Part shown: piece by piece, positions 49,237-59,841 of the stretch
Numbering within the stretch: the stretch's first letter is position 1
Layout: each line of letters begins with the position of its first letter
Source: Hexactinellida sp. DTS-2022
Taxonomy: Eukaryota > Porifera > Hexactinellida
Assembly (NCBI GenBank): GCA_028753945.1
Contig: JAPNXP010000009.1
Span: 992,001-1,056,000 of the forward strand
Direction of reading: 5' to 3'
DNA length: 64,000 nt
Position numbers and translations under genes: made by a program
Notes under the pieces: generated by a model
The model's database searches: none
What the model was told of the DNA's origin: nothing
Seen by the model: the letters and a program-made list of their open reading frames with translations, nothing else

Positions 49237-49511
49237 TTTTCATTATATGAATAATAGGTAATTCACAACTTTTCTACATATTCTAGTAACCTTAGTTCCA
49301 TTTTGTATTGAAGGGAAGATAATTTTCTAGTGAATCTGCACTGTTCGGGGGAACAATATTTACTAGTGAATACTGTTCGGGGGAACAAAATTAACCAGGG
49401 GGAAACACTCGGGGGGTACATTATTTCCTAGGAAATCCTGTTCGGGGGAACAGGATTTACTATGACACCGGCATCTATAGATCTACTGTACATTGTAATA
49501 TTAAATCTCAA

Positions 49512-50786
49512 ATGGGAAAGAAAAAGAAGCCTTGGATCGATAAGAAGACCGCGACCAGCTACAAGTTGGTTTACAGGGGACAGGACGATCCCCTCTGTCA
49601 GGAGGCTGGCGCTCCTCAGATGGTCCTAGCGCCTCTCACAGCGGCGAGCAGAGACTCGGATTCGTCAGAAGATTCGGACGAACTCGGCGACCAGTTCGAG
49701 TTGCAAAAGAAGTTCGGTATTTACTTCAGCGACGAGTACGACTATCTACAGCATTTCAAGTCCTCTTCCGCGGCGAGAGAGACAGCGCTACTCAAACAGG
49801 CGCCTCCGCTTGGGCTCCCAGCGGACGTGTTTCCTTCCAAATCCCTCTTGGTGCCCCTAGCGCCCCCCGACCCATTCTCCGAGCCGGAGCAGGGGCCCGT
49901 GGACCGGGAGATAGAGGCCGCTCTTAACGGAGAGTTCGACTTCTCGGACCCAGAGGAACAGCTGGAAGATGATTTCGTGTTCCAAGCGAATCAGGTGCCA
50001 GAGGGGGAGCAGTTCTGCGGCGAGTACGGACATCCGCCGGACCAGTGGTCAGAGTTGATGGGAGATTATAATCCATGGTCCAAACAGGAAAACGAAACAA
50101 ATCGTTTCCGCGATGAAGACAAGGAGTCTAAGTTCACTGAGTGTTCAATGACGTCATCGGCAGTGGCCAGGACTGAGGGCATGCGACTGTTGGACGCTCA
50201 GTTCGAGCGGCTGATCGAGGAGTACGAGGGGGCACCCAGCGGGGCGCGGGACCAGGACGTGGTTGCTGTTGATGACGTCACCTGTAGCCGTGATCAGCTG
50301 CTCGAACATGTGATCAGGGAGTTTAAGCAAACTGGCCTTGAGGATACAGACTACTCTGTTGGCACGGGAGATGTCGCGATGTGTGGTGTAGACAGTTCTT
50401 CTGACAGCGATATCGACAGCAAACTGGAAGCGGTGTACTTCCGGCCTCGCGAGGGGGAGCAGTGGGACTGCGAATCCATCCTAAGCACCCTGTCGACCCT
50501 GTACAACCATCCCAAGCTGATCTCCCTCCCGCCCGTCAGCCGCAAGCAGAGGTGCGAGCAGAGAGAGGAGACAGCCTCTGATGACGTCAGCGTGAGTAGC
50601 TGCGGGAGGGCGCACCAGAGGAACAAGGGGGAGAGCGGGGAGGAGAGGAGAGAGAGAAAGCAAGCTGTGAGACAGGAGAGGAGGGAAGCCAGGGGGAGAA
50701 AGAAGGAAACCAAAGAGATCTATAAAGTTGAGAGAAGTAGCGTTATAAATAGAACAAGTCGCATATCCATTGTTCCTGTTGTTTGA
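49512..50786 (+). CDS. LTV1: Ribosome biogenesis factor LTV1
   Basis: Single exon, 424 aa. The N-terminal signature MGKKKKPWIDKKTATSYKLV and RGQDDPL, followed by an acidic region (DSDSSEDSDELG) and YFSDEYDYLQHF, is diagnostic of LTV1. A second conserved stretch, FDSQFE-like LLDAQFERLIEEY, lies near residue 220, and the tail is Lys/Arg-rich (RERKQAVRQERREARGRKKE). LTV1 binds the pre-40S head near uS3/uS10, is phosphorylated by CK1, and must leave for 40S maturation and export. It lies 502 bp upstream of XRN1 on the same strand. Confidence 0.93.
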   Translation: MGKKKKPWIDKKTATSYKLVYRGQDDPLCQEAGAPQMVLAPLTAASRDSDSSEDSDELGDQFELQKKFGIYFSDEYDYLQHFKSSSAARETALLKQAPPLGLPADVFPSKSLLVPLAPPDPFSEPEQGPVDREIEAALNGEFDFSDPEEQLEDDFVFQANQVPEGEQFCGEYGHPPDQWSELMGDYNPWSKQENETNRFRDEDKESKFTECSMTSSAVARTEGMRLLDAQFERLIEEYEGAPSGARDQDVVAVDDVTCSRDQLLEHVIREFKQTGLEDTDYSVGTGDVAMCGVDSSSDSDIDSKLEAVYFRPREGEQWDCESILSTLSTLYNHPKLISLPPVSRKQRCEQREETASDDVSVSSCGRAHQRNKGESGEERRERKQAVRQERREARGRKKETKEIYKVERSSVINRTSRISIVPVV

Positions 50787-51288
50787 TACAAATGTTTGCT
50801 GTGTGACACAGGTAACTGGTTAAAATTGTTGTAGTATGAGACATAATTCTTGTCTTATTTCCGATGATATATTTCAATACGTAATTATTTGAAAATATTG
50901 CTTCAAGTCTAGAAGAGGTTAGAAGGAAGTATATGTAACTAAAGTATTTCAGTTAACTTATTAATTAATTATTAGTCTCACGTAAGATAAGTTCAATATT
51001 GGAATCTCTTGAATAGATAACTTTGACAGCAGTTCCTAAAGCCAATATTACTGACTGTCAAGCTATAATACCTCCTTTTAGAGACAAACAAATTTATCGT
51101 TGCTGTAGTCATGGTTTCAAATGGGTTGCAGTCAATCCTAATATAACAAAGAGGAATAGTTATGACTTATGAGATATTAACTCATTTTGTTTATAAAATC
51201 TCATTTATATCACTGCTGGTTTACTTTGTCTCAAGTACTCATATGAGTCATATTCCTATGCTCCTTAGAATTTGGTAACTAATTAGAA
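50787..51288. other. Spacer between LTV1 and XRN1
   Basis: AT-rich, no gene or repeat recognised; should include the XRN1 promoter. Confidence 0.45.
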
Positions 51289-54200
51289 ATGGGAGTCCCA
51301 AAGTTTTTCGCGTGGCTAAGCCAGAGATACCCGTGTCTGCTGCAGGCTGTGGTTGACTATCAAATTCCGGAATTCGATAACTTTTACCTCGACATGAACG
51401 GGATCATCCACCAGTGCTCCCACCCCGACGACTCGGACCCCAACCCGGTCATCGAGGAGAACGAGATATTCCACCGCATCGGCCACTACATAGAGCACCT
51501 CTTTAAGATAATAAAGCCGCGGAAGCTCTTCTTCCTGGCCGTGGACGGAGTGGCGCCCCGAGCTAAGATGAACCAGCAGAGGGGCAGGAGGTAATAAGGT
51601 TCTGTTCCCATATGGCACTGTTATAAGTATACTCTTGTTAGGTTCCGAGCTGCTAGGGAGGCCATGGAGCGCTACAAGGAGCTGGAGAGTAAGGGCGAGA
51701 ATCTACCGGTGGGACCCAGGTTCGATTCCAACTGCATTACCCCCGGCACTGGGTTCATGGACCGACTGCAGACCTATCTGCGGTACTTCCTGCAGAAGAA
51801 GCTCTCCACGGACGCGCTCTGGTCCCGCGTGGAGGTGGTGCTGACGGGACACAATGTGGCCGGGGAGGGCGAGCACAAGATAATGGACTACATCCGCTGG
51901 TGCCGCTCTCAGCCGGGCCACGCGCCTAACACGCGCCACTGCGTGCACGGACTGGACGCAGACCTGATAATGCTGGGACTCATAACGCACGAGCCCCACT
52001 TCTCCATTCTCAGAGAGGAGATAAAGTTAGTTGTCTGACACACATTATGTTAATGAGCATCCTTATATGTAGACGGTCTATAAAAGCCCATACAAACTAG
52101 GCTATAAATTTTGTAGACCAAAAGCTCCTGCCGTCTATGGTAATATTATTGTATATGTAAGAAAACCTGGTCTAGAAATAGACGGTCTACATATAAGTAA
52201 TTCTATATTATTGCTTATTAAAATTATATTTCAGGTATGGTCACGGCAAGAAGAGCAAGCTGCTAGAAGACCAGTCATTCCACCTGTTACACCTAGCCAT
52301 TGTGCGCAGGTATCTGGAGTTCGACTTTATTGACCTGAAGGATCAAATCAGCTTTGAGTTTGACATTGACAGGATTATAGACGACTGGGTGCTAATGGGG
52401 TTCCTGGCCGGAAACGACTTTGTGCCTCACCTCCCCGCGCTGCACATAAAGCAGGAGGGCCTCCAGTACCTGCACAAGAAGTACGTCGCTCTTCTGCCCA
52501 AACTGGACGGATACATTTCCGACGCGGGGAAAATAAACCTGCCCCGCTTCCAGAAGTTTGTTTCTACGCTGGCGGAGTTTGACCTGCAGGAGTTCCAGGA
52601 GCATTACGCCAGCATGTCGTTCATAAAGCGAAAGCGCTCCGAGAAGAGAGCCAAGAAAACAGCTGAGTCGGAGGAGCGGAAGAGAGAAGAGCAGCCGACA
52701 GTCCTGTCTGACGACGAAGAGGGCCTCGAGCCGTTCACAGACTTTATGGGGATGGACCCTACCTTTGTGCTGTCGCCTGGTGACAAGCCAGAAGACATAA
52801 ACAAGGAGCTCTCCTCCCTGGGCATCTCCCGGATCCCAGAAGAGCTCCTCGAAGATCCGGAGGATACGGACGATTCTTTCTTAGACATCAGAGCACTAAG
52901 CGACAAATCCCTGGTGCCAATGGAGCTGGGTGATGAGGCTTTCACAGATGTTAACTTCAGTGTGGATTTCAAGAAGTACAAGCGACGGTACTACGAGAAC
53001 AAGTTCAAGCTGAGCCCGCCAGGAGCTGACCTCGCCTTCATACAGAATCTGTCCTACCAGTACATGCTGGGTCTGCAGTGGGTGCTGCTGTACTACTACC
53101 AGGGAGTCCGGTCCTGGAATTGGTTCTACCCTTTCCACTTCGCTCCCTTTGTCTCTGACATTAACGACATAAACATTATGAGCCTGGAGTTCGATCTGTC
53201 GCAGCCGTTCGAGCCGTACCAGCAGCTGATGTCCGTCCTTCCCACCCTGAGCAGCGACATCGTCCCTCCGGCGTTCCGGAAGTTAATGGTGGACAACAAC
53301 TCGCCCATAATAGATTTCTATCCGTCTACGTTTGAGACAGATCTGAATGGAAAGACGCACGAATGGGAGTCAGTGGTGCTGCTGCCCTTTATAGAAGTGG
53401 ACAGACTGGTGCTGGCCATGCAGGAGTTGTACCAGAAGCTAAGCGAGGAGGAAGTCGCTAGGAACAAGCCAGGGATGCTGTATAGCTATTCGTATAGTAA
53501 GACTGTCAAACAGAAACCGGTGCAAGCTCCCTTCCCTGACTTACCGGATATTTCTCCTTGCTTCTCAGTGGAAGAAGAGCTCGCCAGGAACCACTTCCCG
53601 TACGAAATAGATTCTCTCCCGAAGGGACTGCTCCCAGGCGCTAATCTGGACGATTACATCCCTGGTTATCCCACTTTCAACTTCGTACCTCACTCCAAGA
53701 AGAAGGAAGTGAGACAGTCCTATATGAATAACGTCATCGTGGACAAACAGAGAATCCAGCTTAATGTGAGAGCCCCCGACGAAGCATTGACTCTTGAGTG
53801 CGTTGCCAACAAGTTGGTAGGGAAGGAATGTCTGGTAAACTGGCCGTTTTTGGTGCGTGCTTTCGTGGAAGCGGTCTCAGACCGCAACCAGGTGTACGAG
53901 CTGGATCCGGAGAGCAAGGAGCGGGGAATGCGAGTGATAGAGATGGACGAGAGGGAGAGAGACAAGTGGGAGAAGAACGCGATTAACATAGACCACGTCT
54001 ACAGCTCTAAGAACGGAGTTAACCTGGGGTATGCTGGCTTTATGGTACACGCCAATGTAGTGGTAGGGAAGCGTGTACAGTTCTGTAGAAAGAAAGATGA
54101 CCACCCAATCCGCGTGGACCCAGAGTGGGACACGAATGGGAACTTGTACCTCCTCCAAACAGTCCTAACTTTCGATGAGGTACAAACATTCGACCCCTCC

Positions 54201-56783
54201 CCTTCCCTCTCCGCGCTGACGCTCTCAGACATCTTCTTCAAAGGAAGGGAGTGCTACATAATGCGGAAGGACCTGTACGGCTCCCCGGCTATAGTGGATA
54301 AGGTTGATGAGGTCAGTCGACAGGTGCAGCTCAAGATGTACAGCATCAACAACCAGACCTACACAAACGATATGCGCGCTATTAACTCCCACTACCTTAA
54401 GACTCTGCCCCGATACCGCAGGTACCTGCCCGGCTATATAATAGCCTCCAAGGCGGACGTGGACAAGATAGTTCTCTCCCGCATCACTTCGGGACTCTTC
54501 ATATACACGGGAGACGCGCGGAGGAAGTCCTTCTCCTCGAAGCTGATGATCAGTCTGAACGTTAAGAACTCTAAGAAGAACCTGTGTATGTCTGAGTACG
54601 CAATTCGCGAGGACAGGGGCTGGCTGTACAACCCGCGCATCATAGACTACCTGCGCGAGTACAAACAGAGGTTCCCGGAGGTGTTCGCTCTGCTGGAGGC
54701 TAACCCGACCTGTGACGACTACTACAGCTGCGACATGTTTGATGACGAGACCGCAGAAGCGCGACTCGCCGAGCTGAAGGCCTGGCTCGTGTCTCTGCCG
54801 TGCTACGAGCAGTCGCTAGTCACCTGCGGGAGCGAGCTGCTGAACACGGAGTGCATAAAGATGGTGGAAGGAATTACAAACGATTCCAACAAGGACATCG
54901 CAACTAAGCTGAAGAGCAATCGCAAGATAGTCAAATGCAAGCCGAAAGAGCTCTTCTGTCCCATGTTTGAATTCAGCGAGTTCGCCCCTGACAGAGAGGC
55001 TGTGTACTACATTTTAGACCGAGTGCTCTCGATCTCATCAGAGGTCCCGTTCGGGTATGTGGGCACTATAATAGGCTACTACCCCCTCTCGGGGAAGGAG
55101 CACCTGTGCGAGGTTCTGTTCGACCTAGAGTTCCCAGGCTCGGTCTCTATACGAGGCTCCGCTAAGCGCGCATACACGCTAAAGTCCTCTCTCCTCATCG
55201 ACCTCACCCACGGACAGCAGGCCAACGAGAGCCAGGAGAGCGTATACCAGGAGGGCGTGTTTGGGTGTGACGACATTGAGAATATGGAGAATCGAGAGCA
55301 AGAGAGCAATCTTACTCCGAGAGACCAAAATTCTCAAAACCGCAAAGAAACCTCGAAAGAGGAATCTGGGACGCCAGCTGTGCTCCCGACTGTTCCTTTC
55401 ATTTCCCACATCCACAAGCCCAGGGGGCCTAGGGGGTTCGGTAACAGGTACGACACGAGTCAAACGGACCCCTACGGTACCTCCCCCAACACACACGACG
55501 CACTGGACCCACTTGACTCAGACAGCGCTGACACCATGGACAACTCGCACTTTATGGAACTCGAGAACTCTGGCTCCATGCAAGGGAAGAGCATTAACAT
55601 ATACCCTTCTTCCTTCGATAACTCAATAGTCGGGGACCTCAGTTGGCTTGAGGACAGTCATCCTCAATTCCTACCCCCTAGAGACTTCAGGAAGTCTAAG
55701 CAGCAGAGACAGCCTCACAACATCCCTTCCTACATGCCACCGAACCGCCCTCTGTACATGCCGCCGAACCACGGGCCTCCTGATATGCGCTACGACCCCA
55801 GAGCCAACCTCAGGATGCCTCTCCTCCCTGGCTACCCCCCACAGAATATATTCCAACAGCTGATTGGACCGCCATCCCACTACCCTAACATATCTCCGCG
55901 ATTTAACAACTTTAACAACACTGAGCAGATGCGATTGCCCCCTCACTTGAGTCCCCATTTCATGCCCCCTCCCATTCCTCCCCATCACCAATTCGGCCCC
56001 CAGAGACAGTCCTACCCTCCGCCCGGCCTTCTCTTCCCTCCCAACCAAAATGCTAATTTCCCTCCGAACCAAAATGCCAACTTCCCTCTCCCTTTCAACT
56101 CTCATCCGCTACCCACAGACCCAGACCTGAAGGAGAACATTACACATCCGATTCCCAATGTGGAGACAACCTACGTCACGAACTTTTCCCCTCGCCTGGC
56201 TCCGCCACTCATCCCCGGAACTCAGTTCCACTCTCCTCCCCACCACCTCGCCCCGCACATTCCATTTCCCCCGAACCCTCACCCCGCGCCGCCCGTTATC
56301 CGTCTCCCGCAGAACTTCAGTTCCTTCCGAGATGTCCTGGAGCAGCACTGCTTAGCGCTGGGACTTGGGTTCCCAGATTACCATTACATGACTCATAAAG
56401 AGTGTAACGTAGACAGCTTTATAGGCATGGTCAAGATAAACGTGGACGGGACTCTCCAAACCTTCATGGGAGCTCCCTCGATAACTGTGGAAGATTCATA
56501 CGAGAGTGCTGCCTGCAAAACACTATATGAATTCCAATCCGGCCCTCTTGTTGAGAGGGGGCTGAAGTCGCCCTCCCCTCCCGTTCTACCCCCCCACCCT
56601 CTGTTCGCCATGACTCGCCCTCCTCGCGCCTGTGGGTTTATCCCCTCTGCGGTGATGAAGAATCTAGCTCACCAGAAGGTGATCAAGAATAGAATTGTCG
56701 AGAAGGAGGGAGGCCAGACTCTGCTAACCGCTCAACAGGCAACTCTATTCGCCAACAAACCTGAGTCTGACGAGACGGCGTGA
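51289..56783 (+). CDS. XRN1: 5'-3' exoribonuclease 1
   Basis: Three exons, 51289-51590, 51642-52025, 52235-56783; 1744 aa (human 1706), phases 2 and 2. The N-terminus MGVPKFFAWLSQRYPCLL and DMNGIIHQCSHP, FLAVDGVAPRAKMNQQR, then EGEHKIMDYIR, HCVHGLDADLIMLGL and DDWVLMGFLAGNDFVPHLP carry the acidic metal ligands of the XRN nuclease. Downstream lie the XRN1-specific D1-D3/SH3-like parts (QLNVRAPDEALT, LKTLPRYRRYLPG) and a long Pro/His/Asn-rich C-terminal tail (~1080-1380). Near the end is a dsRNA-binding-like block (FRDVLEQHCLALG). XRN1 degrades decapped mRNA in cytoplasm/P-bodies. Intron 2 contains a small MITE. Confidence 0.95.
52062..52197. mobile_element. Small MITE inside XRN1 intron 2
   Basis: 136 bp with 20-bp inverted ends: CTTATATGTAGACGGTCTAT on the left and, reverse-complemented at the right, CTTATATGTAGACCGTCTAT (one mismatch). 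Further internal GTAGACC/GGTCTA inversions. Shares AAAAGCCCA and the CTTATAT terminus with the element at 48188-48352. Confidence 0.8.
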
Positions 56784-58201
56784 CGCCTTCTTACAAGCAA
56801 GTTCTGAGTATTTAGTTTTATTATATTGTAACTAGTTTAATGAACAGTGAACCCACTACCTTCGCAAAAAGCACACGAAAGAAGAGCTCACGGGATGTCA
56901 TGTTGGTGCTTGGGTATTATCCTAATCGGTTGTATATTTTGCAACTATGTATACGTCTCATATCCTTATTTGCTTGTTATGTGCTGTTAGATATTTATAG
57001 ACTAAGTTAAGTAATCATTTGCAACCCTTTTATTGAAAAGTGGTCTAACTGAGCTCGTTACAACATACTAAATTAATACATCAAGATAACTGCTGCAACT
57101 GAAATATATGTTTCTTACAAGAATAAAGCACAAATTTTTTTTGTTTTCCTTTATTTCGGGCCATGTAGTCTAAATGTATTATTTGTAGTCAGTAATTTTA
57201 TGAAATCACTTATAGCAAAATACAATTTGGAAATGTTGTAAGAAGTTTATGAAAGTGAAATTTCCTGTTTCTTTGTATGTCTAGTAATCTATTAATAATG
57301 TTAAATTTATTTGTTTGGAATAATTCGAATTTCAAAGTGATAAAATTTTTCAATGAAACTTGAATTCAATTTCTTATTATGGACAAATAACGGCACGGAT
57401 ATCTAAGTTCTACTTTCAATTATGTTACTAATTCTTTCTTACTTTATTTGCGTCTGTGAATGTTTCATATCCACATTAATATTTCAATTTATACATCCAA
57501 TCATCTGTTTTATTTTACGAAGAAAAATAGACTTGCGCAAATCATTCCTTATTTCATTGTTTCAATAGTAATATCTCCACCGTCTGAATTATGGTTTACA
57601 ACTTATCCGTGATGGCATTACTATTGCTCGCGCTCGCTGTGTACTCAGTAATAATATTCATTTTATTTATTAAATTCACAGCTGCGTGTGACTACCATGC
57701 AGTCGGAATGTTAATTGATATTTTATATGTATTATGTAGTCGTATTCAGACCACTAAGGAAATTGTTATGTTTATGGGAAATAGTTCAATGTGGTTTAGA
57801 ACGTATGGACCTCAAGTATTATCCTTTATTGAAATTAATGAATAAATACATATTAGAACCTCGACAGTACGATACGAACACTAGTTCGACTTATCCGGAA
57901 TTCGTGTTAAGTACTATTATTAACCAATGTCAATCTTGAAGGCGACTGGAATAGTGTTTCGTATTAACCAGAATTTTGCATCAATCGTGTTCTTACTGTA
58001 CTTACAAGGTTCTACGGTATCTAAGATCTAATTATGCAACTTAGCATATTATTAAATGTTAACAATTTTAACTCTCGTACAATTACATAAATTTAGTAAT
58101 TTAATAACTTTAGACAAAACTCAGAAAATACAGGGACAAACTGGGTATATACATTATTAGTTGTCGGCCTTAAAGTGACCTGTGTTAAGTTGTTTCAGGT
58201 G
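56784..58201. other. Spacer between XRN1 and the PH-domain gene
   Basis: AT-rich 1.4 kb. It contains an 84-codon open frame (57591-57845) with a hydrophobic N-terminus that I do not regard as a supported gene, and a family A MITE (57853-58019). Confidence 0.45.
57853..58019. mobile_element. MITE family A, copy 4
   Basis: Left end TTAGAACCTCGACAGTACGA then ACGAACAC; right end, reverse-complemented, CCGTAGAACCTTGTAAGTAC then AGTAAGAACACG. Internal TCTTGAAGGCGACTGGAATA corresponds to the family interior. Confidence 0.6.
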
Positions 58202-59011
58202 CTACATCATCGGTTCTCTCCACAGACTCCGTATGGAGTCCCTCCAGCTCTTGGCCTCGTCCGCGTGGTGGATGTACATGGTGCAGTTAGAGGTGGTCTT
58301 GAGAGAAGTTTGCACTCTGAAAGCTATGCATTTTGGGCTGGGAATGTGGGAGGGGGGATTTTGGCTACCTTTCACTTGGCTCGGGTACCCGTATTCTAGC
58401 ACATGTGTGAGGTAAAATTCCTCCTTGAATTTCCCTTTAGTGCTTTGAAATATTATGACACCTTTTTCAAGTATTACTTTCCTATCTTCCCAAACCTTCT
58501 TTGAACTGATATACACTCGGGCAATGGTTTCCTTGTGTATGCTTCCCGCTTCCCCGCTCTCCTCCAGCGAGTCGCTGAACTGAGTCATCTCTTCCAGGGT
58601 TCCACTCCTGAACTTGGAAATATAATTCCTGAGATAGTTCACCCATTTCTTGCACTCTTCCACACTCCCCGCGTAAGCAATTAGCTTCTTGGTATTATCG
58701 TCAAGTCTGTCCACGTATTGAATCCCGAATGTTGCTGGATAGTTGGACTTGTTTGCCAGGTCGTAAGACTCCTCCCCATACCTGAGACTGACAGGATATT
58801 GGATGGACTCTATCTCCCTTAGCTGCACCGCTTGTTCTATCACATCCTCTCGACTCTTCCTGTTCACTACCTGAATGTTCTTATCAGTCAGGATAAACAG
58901 CCTGGCCCTCCACTCCCCTTTAGCCGTACGAGTTGTTAGGATTCCTTGCTTAAATGTCGTCTCCAAGCTTGCTATTGCCTTTGAATCGTCTTCGAATTGC
59001 GTGTAATACAT
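58202..59011 (-). CDS. Protein with two PH-like domains
   Basis: Single exon, 269 aa. The first PH-like domain (~15-120) reads FKQGILTTRTAKGEWRARLF, LTDKNIQVVNRKS, and ends in the invariant-Trp helix ECKKWVNYLRNYI. The second (~165-265) has SSKKVWEDRKVILEKGVIIF, FYLTHVLEYGYPS and a Trp helix EAKSWRDSIRSLW. No kinase, SH2, GAP or GEF domain follows before the stop. It may be a lipid-binding adaptor; PH similarity is structural, so exact family is not identified. The upstream region lacks other recognised exons, but additional ones cannot be excluded. Confidence 0.7.
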   Translation of the reverse strand: MYYTQFEDDSKAIASLETTFKQGILTTRTAKGEWRARLFILTDKNIQVVNRKSREDVIEQAVQLREIESIQYPVSLRYGEESYDLANKSNYPATFGIQYVDRLDDNTKKLIAYAGSVEECKKWVNYLRNYISKFRSGTLEEMTQFSDSLEESGEAGSIHKETIARVYISSKKVWEDRKVILEKGVIIFQSTKGKFKEEFYLTHVLEYGYPSQVKGSQNPPSHIPSPKCIAFRVQTSLKTTSNCTMYIHHADEAKSWRDSIRSLWREPMM

Positions 59012-59841
59012 TGTGTGTGGAAATAGATTAGTTGGTGCTATTGAAAGTATATTGTATTCCTGAGTTGGTTTATAGCTAGTGCCTTCTATTTCCTATTTAT
59101 ACTCGTCAGTCAACTCGCAGGCGATATTAAAAGTGCGGACGCCACATATTATATTCTGTATAAAGGATATACAATTCCGAAACGAAATACAGATCAGTAT
59201 TTCTGGAATTATGGAGATTTTCAATATTAATTAACGTAACAAACATAACACTAACTTTTTTGCTTTAGACTGAAATTATAGTATACTAGTTAAATTATCT
59301 CGCGTGTTCATTTATTGATTGAATCATCTTTCTAAACACTTGCATTATTCCAGCTTATTGTTATTCTGTTAAAAGTTCTTATCTAATATCCCCCCTTTGT
59401 TTACACATTTATTTACATTCAAAAAGGCGTTCTAATACAAATAATTTCCTGATTATCCGCCTACGTGGCTGATTGTTAATTAATATCTGTTACAGCGAAC
59501 TCTTGCATAATACCTACTTGAGAGTAAGTGTAATTATATTACCTATAACCTTCTACCCTATTATAAATTTTTATAAATCCCACATAATTGCAAGATATAA
59601 AACAAGATTATTTTGATGTTCTTATTATCAACTTCCACTCCATCATAATTTCTCTAAATATGTTATAACAAAAACCGGAGATTAACTGAGGGTTTGTCCA
59701 TAATTGTTTATTTCGCAAAGTCTAGTTACTTCTGTATTCAGGTTATTAATTCATATTAATTAATTAATTTTAATTCTCCCACGCACTTGTACGTAGAATT
59801 CTAGAATTCATATTACTTAATTATTCAACCGCTAATTTGAG
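59012..59841. other. Divergent intergenic region
   Basis: AT-rich 830 bp between divergent PH-domain and KptA-LRR genes. No gene or clear repeat seen. Confidence 0.45.

Larger units (their letters stand above)
48539..49471. mobile_element. Non-autonomous element with CCGGTGTCA ends and GTTCGGGGGAAC motifs
   Basis: Inverted ends: left CCGGTGTCAGAGGAGATCCT then GTTCCCCCGAAC; right, reverse-complemented, CCGGTGTCATAGTAAATCCT then GTTCCCCCGAAC. About 930 bp. The motif GTTCGGGGGAACA with TTTACTAGTGAATACT or TTTCCTAGGAAAT spacers is repeated near both ends. Interior holds a nested family B MITE and a tandem palindrome; no transposase ORF. Confidence 0.75.

Noticed and set aside
51712-51730. GGTTCGATTCC, a perfect tRNA B-box-like sequence
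   Set aside because: It lies within XRN1 exon 2 (codons for RFDSN), and no A-box or cloverleaf surrounds it.
57591-57845. 84-codon ORF with hydrophobic N-terminus
   Set aside because: Isolated in an AT-rich spacer, low-complexity hydrophobic composition, no recognised homology; not enough support for a gene.
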